A stretch of 64,000 bases of DNA, taken from Mixophyes australis (lineage: Eukaryota; Chordata; Amphibia; Anura; Limnodynastidae). This document shows, in pieces, positions 10,924-22,575 of this stretch. The stretch is taken from positions 60,119,289 through 60,183,288 of the forward strand of contig JAVHZZ010000003.1 in NCBI GenBank assembly GCA_036250195.1. The letters are read 5' to 3'. A program made the translations under genes and the position numbers. The notes beneath the pieces were generated by a model, which saw only the letters and a program-made list of their open reading frames with translations, had not been told where the DNA came from and did not search any database. Numbering within the stretch: position 1 is the stretch's first letter; each line of letters starts with the position of its first letter.

Positions 10924-11899
10924 GGCTTGATTCACTAAGGACATAAACGGCGATTTTGAGCGTATAATCTGCACAATTACTCTGTGCATGTTCAGCACCG
11001 GACCATACACCACAGAGCGCAGCAACGTTCAATTCATCTTCAGGCGCAATGGACACTTACTACAGCCTACGATTTCATGGAGGGAACATGGCGTGGAAGG
11101 GGCGTTTGTCCGTAGTCAGTTTACAGAGTAAGGGCGCGCCAAACTCGAGTGCATGCACCAGTAAACGATTCAAGCTCAGGGCATCTCTCAGGTACTTGTT
11201 TTTCATTCATATATCTTGCTCCAGTTACAGGTCTAGTCTAGGTGCAGATTACTAGTAATGATGGCTGAGTATGCATGCTATGACGTGTGTGCAATCAGAA
11301 GCAACTGTAAAAGTATATTTTATGTGCAGTAGACATTCACCACATCCTAATAAATGTATTTCATAGCAAAAAAATAAATAAGCCCCCCCCTTTTTTTAAT
11401 GTTTTATCATTTATGCCTATAGTTCTTTTGTGATTTTACATTCCAGATATGTATTGGACGCATCCTGCAGTGTCTTGTGTAGCAGAGCAGAGCAGACCTA
11501 CACCCGAATTCATCACCACACATATCTTCAGATTGGTGGTAGTCATTTCTCTGTCTGCTATACAGCTGACAAAACTTACACTGACATAAATAGACTTACC
11601 ATATAAGTGAATTGCATTACACAGGCAGCAGGTCCGGCCATTGCACTTTAAAGCCAGCAATCTCTCTCTGTCCATTGTAATTGACATCATCACGTATATG
11701 CTAAGTCTATATTTCATCCTTGTCAGCCATAGAGTAATCAGATTTTATAGGTTGGTCTAAGTTTTGTTGGCTTTATTGCAAACGGAGAAACGAACACCAC
11801 CCCGTCCACTCCTTGTTGGGTGTAGGTATAACCGATTTACGTGCATTTGAAAACAAACGCACATTGCACTCAGTATGCGTCTTTTAATGAATCAGGCCC
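10924..11899. mobile_element. PIF/Harbinger-like non-autonomous element
   Basis: The ends are GGCTTGATTCACTAAGG and the inverse of GGGCCTGATTCATTAA. The element is bounded by TAA on both sides (10921-10923 and 11900-11902), matching the 3-bp TWA duplications of PIF/Harbinger transposons. The 976-bp interior has no open frame with transposase motifs. The same terminal sequence recurs at 35860-35872 and 59603. Superfamily is inferred from the 3-bp duplication. Confidence 0.7.
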
Positions 11900-11902
11900 T
11901 AA

Positions 11903-12562
11903 ATGTTCTACAGACAATGATAAGGCAACACATATGGAAGGCTGGCTTAATTGAAGTAGAGATCATACTAAAATTAGAGACAAACACAGAGTCAGTAAGT
12001 TTTTTCAAGTTTTAGGTATTTGGGCCTTCCTTAAACCACCAGATAAGACATGGGGGCAGGGATGCATGTCAGCGCTCCCTTAAATCTTTTTGCCACTAAT
12101 TCAATTTGTTCTGAACATTTTCCAGGTTCACTAAAATACTGTTGGTAACAATCATATCTAAGAAAAAGGTTGCTACCTGTACTCAAGTGATAAAGAGCTG
12201 TCTCTCTGTATATCACTATCCGTTCTCAAATTATGTACATCCAAAAAATGCATCTAAGTAACAGACCGTTCAGGATTGAAAACAATGCCATTATCAAGGT
12301 GGTTTATATTCTCAACAAAGTCTATCGATCATCCTTTCCAATCCTATGCAAATATGGTTAATTATACACTTCTCATCAAGGTAACCAATAAAACAATTGG
12401 CAAAGGATGATGCCACATAGTTACCCAGAGCTACGCCTGGGGATTAATGTATCAAGCAAAGAGTTTTCCGCAGGTTTGAAAAGTGAGACTTGAGACAACA
12501 AGTGGGTGTGAAATTGGCCCCTGCAGACTAAGCTTTGGAAGATGAAGACGAGGAGATCGGCG
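11903..12562. other. No gene; one truncated repeat
   Basis: Mostly unique AT-rich sequence. At about 12440-12505, GTATCAAGCAAAGAGTTTTC followed by GGTTTGAAAAGTG matches one end of the MITE at 59525-60040, so a truncated copy lies just before the 18S-like fragment. No coding region is seen. Confidence 0.5.
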
Positions 12563-12734
12563 GCACATAGCCGGTACAGTGAAACTGAGAATGAATCATG
12601 AAATCAGTTATGGTTCATTTGATCGCTTCCACCCGTTCCTTGGATAACTGTGGTAATTCTACAGCTAATACATGGTGATGAGCGCTGACCCCCCCCCAGG
12701 ATGCGTGCTTTTATCAGACCCAGACCAATCCAGG
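12563..12734 (+). pseudogene. 18S ribosomal RNA gene fragment
   Basis: The sequence follows the 5' domain of eukaryotic 18S rRNA, roughly nucleotides 65-240. Recognisable parts include CCGGTACAGTGAAACTG, AATCAGTTATGGTTCATTTG, TTGGATAACTGTGGTAATTC and AGCTAATACATG, then GAGCGCTGACC and ATGCGTGC-TTTATCAGAC. Substitutions at invariant positions (for example TCTACAGC for TCTAGAGC) and abrupt loss of homology on both sides show a non-functional fragment. It sits directly beside the 3' end of the hAT element. I recall the 18S sequence as established knowledge; the extent is judged by eye. Confidence 0.9.
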
Positions 12735-15500
12735 GTGCCAGACAATACACTAAAAAGTGCCATTGAAATTCACAGCAAAAAGCAAGTTCATCACTGATTT
12801 TCGAATCAGCCCAATTTACCAAAAAATTATAATATAGTTAGGTACCTTTGACATATTTTGAGGAACTAGCCTCCTACGCCAATTGCTGTCAAGGTTCCCA
12901 GCTGTGCTGAAAACTCTTTCCGAGTACACACTGGAGGGTGGGCAGCTTAGGCAGTGCAAAGTGAGTTAGCACATGGGTCTCCAAATTCCTTTTTTTTCCT
13001 CCCAGTATGTAAAGGGACTGTCTAAAGTGTCTATTTCTATTTCTATTGTGCTGAGCCATCTGCATCATCCCTGGGTCTCTTGGGAAAGCTAAGTTTTTTC
13101 CTAGCAGTAGTTGACTAAGAAATTGAAGAAGGAGATGCCATCCTGTCACATAACGCTTGAGCTGTCATCTTGCTAACGAGTAGCTCCTTGCACTTCTTCA
13201 GATCTGGGTCAGTTGAAAACAAAGAGAAGACATAGCTCTTAAACCGAGGATCAAGCATAGTGGCTAAAATGTAGTGATCTGATTTCAAGATTTTAAAACT
13301 CTTGGATCCAGGCGAAGCAAATAAAGTACTTGATCTACATATTTGGCGTAATTGCTTTGTTTCATCATCTCCTTCAGTTTCTCAAGCTGCTGTTCCAAAA
13401 GTCTAATTAAGGGAATCACTTGGCTCAAGCTAGCAGTGTCTGAACTCCCTTCACAGGTAACTACTTTGAATGGCTTCAGCACCTTGCACAACACAGAAAG
13501 TTTTCTTCACTGTGCTTGAGTAAAATACTTCCACCTTAATTTCCTAATGTCATGGCTTGTGTAGTAAGCGTGGATGGCTTTTCGCTGTTTCTCCATCCTC
13601 AGAAGCATATACAGGGTGGAATTCCACCTTGTTATCACCTCTTGCTTCAGTTGGTGGCAGGGAAAATTTATTTGCTCCTGTAGCTGCGGCAATATCCTAC
13701 ATGCTGTTGCCGTATGCCGAAAATGTCCAGATATTTTACGGGCCACAGACAGCACCTCCTGCACGTCCCCGTCATTTTTTAAAAAGCTCTGCACCACCAA
13801 GTTTATTGTGTGAGCAAACCAGGGAATGTGATGGAATTCTCCCAGCTGTAATGCTGTCACAATATTGGTGGCGTTATCAGAAATGACATATCCTGAGGAG
13901 AGTCCAAGCGTGATAAGCCATGTTACAACGACATATTTTTGCAGCAGATTGTCAGCTGTATGCCTCTTAGTGAAGCCGGTGATACACAGAGTAGCCTGCC
14001 TCTGAAAAATGTGACGTACTCGGGTACATGCTGCTGCTGTCCTGTTGGTGAAGGTGAATAAGCAACCTAGTGGGCTGTCACAGTCATATAATCTTTAGTT
14101 TGCCCAGTTTCGTTTGTTCACATATCTGTGGTTAAGTGTACAGTGGGCAGAATGGCATTTTGTAGCCCAATAATTAATTTTTTACTAACCTTCTGGTAGA
14201 AGTGAGGAATAGCTTTTCTAGTAAAATGGTGTTGTGAAGGAATTTGGTAACGGGGACACAAGACCTTAAGTAACTGTCTAAATCCAACTGCATTAATAGT
14301 GGATATTGGACGCAGATCTAATACTAGCATAGTTGCCATGGCGTCTATGATCCGCTTTGCGACTGGGTGACAACTTTCATACTTGCTTCCTCTTGCAAAG
14401 GATTGTTTAACAGTCAATCGTTGTAAACTACTAGTAGTCTTCTTGTTGGTCTGCTTCTGGGATGAAGATCCACCCCAGCAATAGTAGCAGCAGCAGAAGT
14501 GAAACTAATGCTCAAGAATTCTTCTGAGGAATCCAGGATAGTGGAGGAGTCATCTAGCCTTAGCACCTTGTATGCTGGACTAACTCCGATCGTTACTGAG
14601 GGTATTGATGAGGACGGTGTTGTGGGTGTAGATTGCAGGTGTTGGGATCTAGCTGTGAGAAGAGACCTAGCTGATGCTGGACTGCTTGTCAGAATGACAA
14701 GGTCTTGCTTGGTCATAACTGACCTTACAAGAGGATGCCTCAGTGACAGTTGCAGAACTAGCATTCACAGAGAAAGGCGAAGGGCATGTTGGCAATTTTA
14801 TTTTTTTCTGCAGATAACTTTGCCTGGATTACAGGGTTTTTTTTTCTTTACCATGGTAAAAGGTGTTTTTTTTTTTTGTTTTTTTTTGTTTCCCTGATTT
14901 AAAAACCCTATGCACTTTAACATAAGCTTTAGCAGATGACGTAGAGGGATTACAATCATCATGACTGGTGCCAGCAGCTGCTTGGTGCTCCTGGTCTTCT
15001 GTGTAGTGCTATAAATTCATTTTGATAACACATTACAATGTGACTGCAGATTTTGAAGAACACTGACAGCCTCTATTATTTCTATTTCAGCAATGACAAT
15101 TAGCAATGGAGCAAAGGGACGTAGACTGTAGACTGCAACAACACTGGGACCTCTCCTGTTTCTGTGTGAGCTATAACTCAGTAGAATATCACTGGAGACT
15201 TTTAAGAAAACTGCCACCTCTCCTCTTTCTGTTTTAGATATAATGCTGCCCAACTGCACTAGAGACTGCCAAGAACCCTGCTACCCCTTCTGTGTCTCTC
15301 AGTGCAATGGCACCAGATCTCCGTGGAGGACGGTACTTATAGAATCCAAAACTCGTGAGATCCGACGACGCACCGATGACGGTTTACCTTATTTTCTCTT
15401 CTGAAGGCACCCGAAAGTACCGAGCCGGCTCTGCTCAGGTCTCGGATCTGCAAAGTTCGGGTGGGCTTGGTTGTTGGAGAACCATGCCTGAGCATCTCTA
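12735..15500 (-). mobile_element. Decayed hAT-Ac-type transposon
   Basis: Encloses the transposase relic. The right edge, which is the element's 5' end on the minus strand, reads TTAGAGATGCTCAGGC, a hAT-like start. The left edge is placed where a CACCCTGG-like end meets the 18S fragment and is less certain. A T-rich stretch (14826-14892) and an untranslated region up to 15500 lie upstream of the coding relic. An 8-bp duplication could not be confirmed. Confidence 0.55.
12889..14764 (-). pseudogene. hAT-Ac (ZBED-like) transposase, broken
   Basis: Reading the minus strand, the pieces are collinear with hAT transposases. There is a Ser/Thr-rich N-terminal region (14414-14764). Next comes HPVAKRIIDAMATMLVLDLRPIS with PRYQIPSQHHFTRKAIPHFY and an LTTDM strand carrying the first catalytic Asp (14118-14417). 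An SDNATNIV stretch with a second Asp follows at about 13880, then WFAHTINLVVQ and QEVITRWNSTLYML (13507-13860), a TMLDPRFKSYVF motif near 13240, and a remnant of the C-terminal hAT dimerisation region near 12900-12980. The frame changes near 14100 and several stops follow 13200, so it is inactive. The BED finger is not clearly visible. A related relic is at 38220-38841. Confidence 0.85.
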
Positions 15501-15504
15501 ATTG

Positions 15505-15978
15505 AAGATGAAATATTAAAACCTATAGAAGCTTCATTGCTGCTGGAATCTATTGATATTCTGCATATGGACATGAATTTGTCTACTTATTCCCCCAGAT
15601 CATTGAGAACATGGAATATGGGAAGGAATATCTTCGAACCATTGATACATTTTGTCTTCTGCATAATAGTCAAACACTTTCACATATTTTTCTTTTCTGT
15701 AGTCTTTCATGTTTAAATGTATGTAACTGAATCCTCTTCAAGTTCAGTCATTACTGCAAATAATGTCTCAGAATTCAAGATGTCTTTCAGGTTGTCTCAG
15801 TGCTGGTAACTTCTCTATTGACTTTCACCGGCTGAGTTTTAACATCTTCAATCACTATAAGCATAAGTTGTAACAGAACTCTATCCAGGACACTACACGT
15901 TTTATAGCACAATTGTCTATTATTTATTTATTTTTGCAAACATTTGGTCCCACCTTCATCTGAACTTCAGTACAACAG
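15505..15978. other. No gene recognised
   Basis: Unique-looking AT-rich sequence with a poly-T/TTTA stretch near 15920. No repeats with matching ends and no supported coding frame. Confidence 0.5.
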
Positions 15979-16577
15979 AATAAGGCCAGGTACTCACTGA
16001 AGAATTTTCCAACCGACCTGTTTCCTCAAACGATTATACCTTCGACTGAAGGTCCGATCAGTCTTATGATTCATGCATACACACTGACACGATTTACCTT
16101 CAGATCTGGGCTTGTCATTTGGTCCTTCATCTGGTCCTCCAGTCTTCAGAGAATAACAGCACAATATTCATTCATTCTTCTCACATTGTCACACTGATTA
16201 AAACGCCTTTTTATAGCTATCCACATGTCCTAACAAATTTCATTAGCTTCTGTTACTCTGAAACAAAACATTCTGTCTCTGAACCAACAAATGAATTATT
16301 CTTTCTACAGCACCCTCTACATTTATTTACCGGGACATTCATTGTAAACTCTATGGAGATCGTGAGCATGAGTGCATACACACTACATGATCGTTAGGTG
16401 ATTGGTCAGAAAATATTAAACAGTACGACCAACCAAACGAAATGATGATTGGCACTTTGGGACAACTTTAGATCATCGTGTCACTATACACACTCACACT
16501 ATATCTGACCAAACGGTCGGATGTCGGCTAATTATAGGTTTTTCATGCAATCATCGGGCCAGTGTGTACCTAGCCTA
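15979..16577. mobile_element. MITE with GGCCAGGTACTCACT / TAGGTACACACTGG-type ends
   Basis: The left end AAGGCCAGGTACTCACTG and the inverse of the right end CCAGTGTGTACCTAGCCTAA form imperfect terminal inverted repeats. The subterminal parts also pair (ACCGACCTGTTTCCTCAAACG against the segment near 16420-16540). No transposase is encoded. The superfamily is not clear from the target site. Confidence 0.6.
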
Positions 16578-17924
16578 AGAGTGATTTAGGAGGGACACCC
16601 TCCCTGATTGTGCTCATTGCTCCACATAACTGTACTAGAGACGCATGTGTTGGGAAAGGAAGAGAGCAAAGGCCTCATTCGAAAAGCACAAAACTGCCAA
16701 AGGCACAGTGCAAATTCCTCTGACACCAGGCACCTCCATTTGCCCTGGTGCATTTCTATGTCCACCAAAGTGTATAGGTTTTTAGTGAAAGATGGTATAA
16801 TTTACAAATGAATAGAGGTTTGCAGTGGCCGATGGGAGCAGTTGCACAGTATGCAGTAGGAACACCTTTGCAGTTTTATCATTACGCAAACACGTTTCAT
16901 TTTGCAGATCAAGATCATTAAAATCACTTCACTCTGCAACAACACTTGAATTTATGTACAGGCTCTCAGCTAGTGGAGATTGGATTCTGTCCTATACTTT
17001 TTAATGAGATGCATTTTGTATCTTCCAGTTGCACTTTGACCTATGTAAAAATACCATGAAACACACATGTAACAAAGATATGAGAGTGAGGGGGCATCAG
17101 GCCTGTTTACTTTGAGCCATAAATGAGACAGAACAGAGCAATATTTTAACATTTAATAGAAGTGATGTTTCCAACTCCTCAAAAACCCGGGTGCACTAGG
17201 TGCGGAGAGACCTGTTGAGAGCGGAGAGTAGGCGCACACCTTGAAGAGCACTGGGAAGTGGTGGGCAACAGGCATCTCAAGAGCCACATGTGGCCCCCAG
17301 CTCCTTACTGCTTTATTATCAGACTTGTTTGTTTTTGACCCCTGTACAATTTCTCCGAGGGTGTATAAGGTTCCAGGAGCAGCATAGGAGGAATCCGCAA
17401 TCACCACCAGTGTATGCAAGTAAACTGACTGTGTGTTACTTAATCAAATATTGTACTGGTTTAAAATGTGAACAGCAACATCTGGAAGAGTACACTAGTA
17501 GTTAACATTAGGAACCCCTGAGGTTTACGCATCAGAATATCCTGATTCTTGGACAATTCTATGCTGAATGGGATTTATAAAATAATCAGACTGTGAACTT
17601 GTATAAAGAACACTAATCCTCATAGACCACGACTTATCAATCTTTACATCCTTTATAAATAAGGCTCTTGAATTTTAGTCCAAAGTGAGCAATTGAATTA
17701 GTCATAATCACACAGATCATTCAAACATCAACACAACAAGGTGTATCGCTAAGTTGTCCGTTTTCTTTACAAATGATTTTGAGGCTGGACACCTCCACAA
17801 CCTAGCAGCTCCCACCCACACTAACCTTCAGCCCAAGCAGGACTTTGCCTGCAGTTCCACAGACCTTCTCACCATATTTCTGTCTGTCTCTCCAATACAG
17901 CGCTGGTGACAGAAGGCAAGTGCG
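16578..17924. other. No gene; possible hAT-like fragment
   Basis: At about 17250-17350, GGTGGGCAACAGGCATCTC and GAGCCACATGTGGCCC resemble the end of a common vertebrate non-autonomous hAT element, but no partner end or duplication was found. The rest is unique sequence without coding support. Confidence 0.4.
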
Positions 17925-18420
17925 AGGGGGGGGGGGGGTATTTTAATGTAATGTGGATGGGAGGTGGGCTAATTTATGTAAGGAGGTTAATTTAATAGTG
18001 GGATGAGGGTGGGGGGGCTATTAATTTATTTGTTGGTGATGGTGGGGCTATTTAATTTAATAGTGGGGCCTATCAATTTAAGATGAGGTGACAGGACCTT
18101 TAATTTAATGCTGGGGTTGTTTGGGGGCTATTAATTGAATGTGGGGTTGGGTTTGGGGAGGTGGGCTATTTATTAAATGTGAATATGAATTATTTAATGC
18201 CGGGGATGGTTGTGGGAAATGGTTATATTTATTAAACATATTTGCTGTTTATTTATTGCTGGGGCTGTTTGGAGGGAGGAAAATAGGTTTATTTATTAAA
18301 TGTGTATACTATTAATTTAATGTTGGGGCTGGTTGGAGGGAGATCAGTCTATTTGTTAAATACATATGTTATTTTAATGTTGGCGGTTGAGGGAGGCCTA
18401 ATTATAAAAAGTGGGTGCAT
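17925..18420. repeat. Degenerate G-rich tandem array, units of about 50-70 bp
   Basis: Repeats alternate TTTAATTTAAT-like stretches with GGGGCTGTTTGGAGG or GGTGGGGCTATT-like stretches, plus a run of ten G at about 17929-17938. Units vary in length and sequence, so this is an old minisatellite-like array. G-runs on one strand make quadruplex formation possible, but that is inference. Confidence 0.75.
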
Positions 18421-18564
18421 TTGATTTAACACCATGGCTGGTTAATATTTTCTAAATTTCATGTACCCTTTTTTTTCCAAATAAGGCCTCCAAGATTCCA
18501 GGATCCAGACAAGCAGCAACTGATCTAAAGAAACCAGCAGCCACAAGTTATGACAGTGACAAGA

Positions 18565-18685
18565 ACAGGTAGGAGAGAGCAGGACAGTCTGCCAACTGTC
18601 CTGAATCTGGTGGGGCAGTCCCAAATTTGAGTAACTGTCTTGCTTAATCAGGATTTGGTCCGACTAGAAGGACAGTTGAGAGGTA
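18565..18685 (-). mobile_element. MITE fragment with ATACCTCTCAACTGTCC end
   Basis: On the minus strand it starts ACATACCTCTCAACTGTCC and continues through GGGACTGCCCCACCAGATTC. A similar CATACCTCTCAACATTGGG start occurs at 54242. Only one end is preserved, and no transposase or target duplication is visible. Confidence 0.4.
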
Positions 18686-18689
18686 TGTC

Positions 18690-21600
18690 CCGCTTCACAC
18701 TGTACTGCTTGTGAAGGCAGAACTGCATGTATATAACAGTATCGAACACAGTATTGCCTGTGTATTTGTCTAAAATTTGTCTAAAATGATAAACATGTTA
18801 CATAAAAGGAACCCCCTTTCTTAAATATCGGGGGCCCCTCAAGCCTTGATCCAGCTCTGGTTAGCAGGAGGAAGCTGATAGCTGCTCCCAGTCCCCAGAC
18901 AGGACACAGACTGCAGAGCAAACCGAGGACCTCTAAGTATCACAAGATTTGGAAATCTCATGAGACTAAGAGCTTCCCTGCTCACTCTACAGGAAGTTCC
19001 CATCCTGATGGATAGATAAGTACAGTGGGCTGGGAGTGTAATAATATGCCTGGGGGATTTGCGTGATGTGACTGTGGAGGGCATGATAAATGTCATTATT
19101 TAGTATAATGTGTGTATCAACGTCCCATGTTGACCACGCCCCCAGCACAATGGGCCACGCCCTTGATGGCGCCGCTGCTTCGTGGCAGCACTCAGTTTGT
19201 TTCCTGCCCATCAACAGATGTGGGCCTGTGTGCTTTAAATGCCAGGGCTGATTTTTAGTCCCAGTCCGGCCCTGATCTCCACTAACCCTGCTCCAGGGCT
19301 TCTAGCTCATCAGGACCCCGGTGCATCAGAATCCTGCAGACTATTGCTCTCTTCTATAATCCTGAACTTCCACTTGCCTGTTGGACCCATCTCCAGCACT
19401 CTGACATATCCATACTGCAACCAATATCTCCTGATCCTCCATCTAGTCTCGCTCTTCATTCCCTAGAGGACCGCGACCTGCAGTTAGAGAGCTGTTAAGC
19501 CTATATTCCCTTGTAGGGATCCCTGGTAAAAACCTCTCTTTCCATTAGACCCAGCGCCTCTCTGGGGGTAGTATCCACCTGAGCAGATTTTGAGGCCCAT
19601 CCTAATCTGATTTCATGACACTGGGCAAGTTCTACTGAATGTGAAATCGCTGGAACCCCTGACTCTGCTGATCTGGTATTTCATTGTCTATCCTAGTTCT
19701 AATCTAGTTTTTCCTGTTATGGGTTGTGATTTTGTATGTCTGCCTGTTTCCCTATTTCTCCTTCTATTTTCTGTAAGTATTTGTGCTGTGGAGATTGTTG
19801 AAACTGATATAGAATACAGGGACATTAAGAGCATTGGATGAGGGGCGAAGTTCCAATTCTACTTTCGTTAAGTTCAGCTGTAGGATCTAGGTTGAGGAGG
19901 AGGTGAGAGAGCTTAAGAGCTGGGGCATTTCAACTTTGTCTCTGAAGTGTTGACAATATATTGACCTGAGCTAGTGGGAAGAAAGGGTCTATTTTTAATG
20001 GTGATTTTATTGACAAAAGTAGGTTAAATTGGCTGCTCATTTGGTTGAGTTGTTTTTCCAAAGTGTAAGAAAGTTTTGACTGCAATGTGATTTATGTTAA
20101 AGAGCACAGCGGCAGATTTGAAAAAAATGTGAAGATTTGAGGGTAGTTTTTCCTACTAAGGTAGAATATACAGAGCATTACAAGGAAGAAGTGCAGAAAT
20201 GTTGGAGTATAGAAAGCATATAACTATGACATGTTTGTTGCAGAAAGTAGACACTGAGCATACAAGGACATGCTAATTATACAATGAATTGTGGAGTCAG
20301 GGCCAAGGGAAGACCAAATAAGGAGAATATTAAGAGCTTGGATGCAGCTGGGGAGTGTAGATTGTTAATAGAGAGGCTTAAATATTACAATGGCAGGGTC
20401 AAACGTATGATTTGTAGAGGGGGGTTTCCACACCACGCCCCCAGTGGGCATGACTAGCATGCATGGGGGCGTGGCTTTAATTTTAGACAGTGCTTGGCTG
20501 CTCTCCAACTCTTCCTATTCCCATAATATACATGGGCAATGCTGCGTTCACTACTGTTAGGTGCACACAGCTCTCCCTTTTCAAGCAGAGCCGTGTGAAG
20601 CTGGGGCAGGGTCCAGCCACCTCAATTATACAGTGCCCCAGGTATGGAGGGGGATTTCCAGGCACTAGCAAACCCCTCCTCGGTTTGCCTATGAATGAAT
20701 ACACCAGAATGAAGATAAGTAAGAAAGTAGGGAACACAGGTAACTAACTCATCAACACATGTAAGAAAAGACAGATAGAGTGGCCTAGAAAACAGCAAAA
20801 ATGGAGGTCAACTGGATGTGTTAGAACTTGCTATTTGCGAGACAGAAGGACATCAACTCCACCTCCCTGTTGGCCACTGGGTCTAGGGATGTGGCTAAAC
20901 ACAGGCTGTCATGGATGAGAGCTGGAAGAAAAGCAGTGTCAGATTTAGAGAGCACGCATCACATACTGTATATGTAAAATACACTTTACTTCAATTTCTG
21001 TAGCACACAGGTCACAGCTCATATTCATTTACTTCCATGGAAAAGTGCTATAACTATCTAATTGGTGCTAATTGGTGAGCTAAGTGAGTTAATAACTGCA
21101 TTGATTTCATGTGAATCGATCCTGAATAAATTATTATATTGGTAGCAGGGCCAGACACACAGGAGATAATTTTATACGTTTTAGAGGATATGTATCTACT
21201 TAATAACATGGAAGCTCAATTACATCATCCTATCAGTGATTATAGGTCCATCCCATTTTCATTGGTAGTTAATTTTACTTAAGTATTAAAGCGTGCAAGC
21301 TATGTATGATTTTCTTGCAAATCATCTTATCTTTGAGCATCTTAGCTGGTACTAATTAGTGCATATTCCATGACATCACACAAGTGGGTGGAGTTTGTAT
21401 GATAGTCACGTACAGTATAGACTGAGAGCGTAAAAATGCATCTATTGCCTATCTGTGAATTATGTATAAAAATTTGCCGAGCTTAACTGTGTCAACAAAA
21501 AAATTAAATGAAGCTAAAATGACCTTCAATTATGATCTCCTTGTGGTCTTTGAGGCACACAGCTTCCAGATCGGCAATTATACTAAAATACCACAATATG

Positions 21601-22530
21601 GGACATCAATAAATTGTTTATGTAACTGCTGTAAATATTATTTAACATTCTGTAGTACACAGCAAGGTTTGAGAGATTGAATTTAATTAAAAATGAGTCT
21701 GGAGATACCTAAATCAACAGCATTGAAGCAACATCGCCCACTTTATTAATTAGAAAGATTAGAGCACAGGCAGATTACAGAAGGGAAGATTAAAGACTGT
21801 TTACAATGTCCTACAGTCACACATGAAAGTAATTCAACAAAACTAAGAGGATAATTAATAATGACGTCCAACATTTATTTTTGTCGGATTTGATTTCCTT
21901 GTACCTTTCTGCATAATTATTTGTAAGGTCATGCTACCTGTAGACACACACAAGGAAATTAAGTTCATGCAACCAAAACTTTTCAAGAGGAAAGCAAAGA
22001 CGAAACAAGCACAACACAAACGAAAGGGAAACAGAGGGGAAAACAGGGCACGGGTCTCATTAAGGATAGCTGTGAGTTTATCATTAACCATAATCCACGA
22101 GATATGATTCTTAACCATAGCAAATTCTAACAAGGTACTTTTCTGTACAGTGACTATAGTCTGCCTAATTGCTATAAATATAAACAAGATAAATCAGTAC
22201 TACAACCATAATACTGGAAGATCAGCCTTAATAGCTAACAGTTAACGTTCAATTGAAATGTCTTTTTCATACTCTAGAGTATAAATGTAGTGTCTGGACT
22301 TGTAATCATCACAGAGACATCCACATTGAGTGGCGTAAGCGATAGAGTAGAAGCCCCTGGCCAATAGTTGTTTAATGTGTCCCAGCATTCTTTCCGATGG
22401 CTCAATAGTTCTATTTTCCCATCTGATTTACTCGATCTGCAATGCTCCCAAGGTTATCGGCCATGGTTGAGGCTTAAGATTTGCAGATCTTCACATATAC
22501 TCTAGTTCATAGCCCCTCAGGGCACTGATG

Positions 22531-22531
<1 letters not shown>
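18690..22531. other. No gene; one dispersed repeat
   Basis: No coding region is supported. The segment 19430-19590 is shared with 57003-57150 and is annotated separately. A short GC-rich stretch at 20405-20480 (CCACGCCCCCAGTGGGCATG, then its near inverse) is locally palindromic. The remaining sequence looks unique. Confidence 0.45.
19430..19590 (+). repeat. Dispersed repeat of unknown class, copy 1
   Basis: Shares with 57003-57150 an ordered set of blocks: GACCGCGACCTGCAG, then a TTCCCTTGTAGGGATCCCT block, then CATTAGACCCAGCGCCTCT. Spacing is similar but with many substitutions. The GC-rich block order suggests an old LTR or leader region of a retroelement, but no coding part is attached, so the class is left open. 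Confidence 0.6.

Positions 22532-22572
<41 letters not shown>
22532..22572. repeat. (TA)n microsatellite
   Basis: About 20 uninterrupted TA dinucleotides. Confidence 0.97.

Positions 22573-22575
<3 letters not shown>

Noticed and set aside
17927..18420. Telomere-like or CRISPR-like regular repeats
   Set aside because: Units vary in length and sequence with no constant repeat/spacer pattern; it is a degenerate G-rich array.
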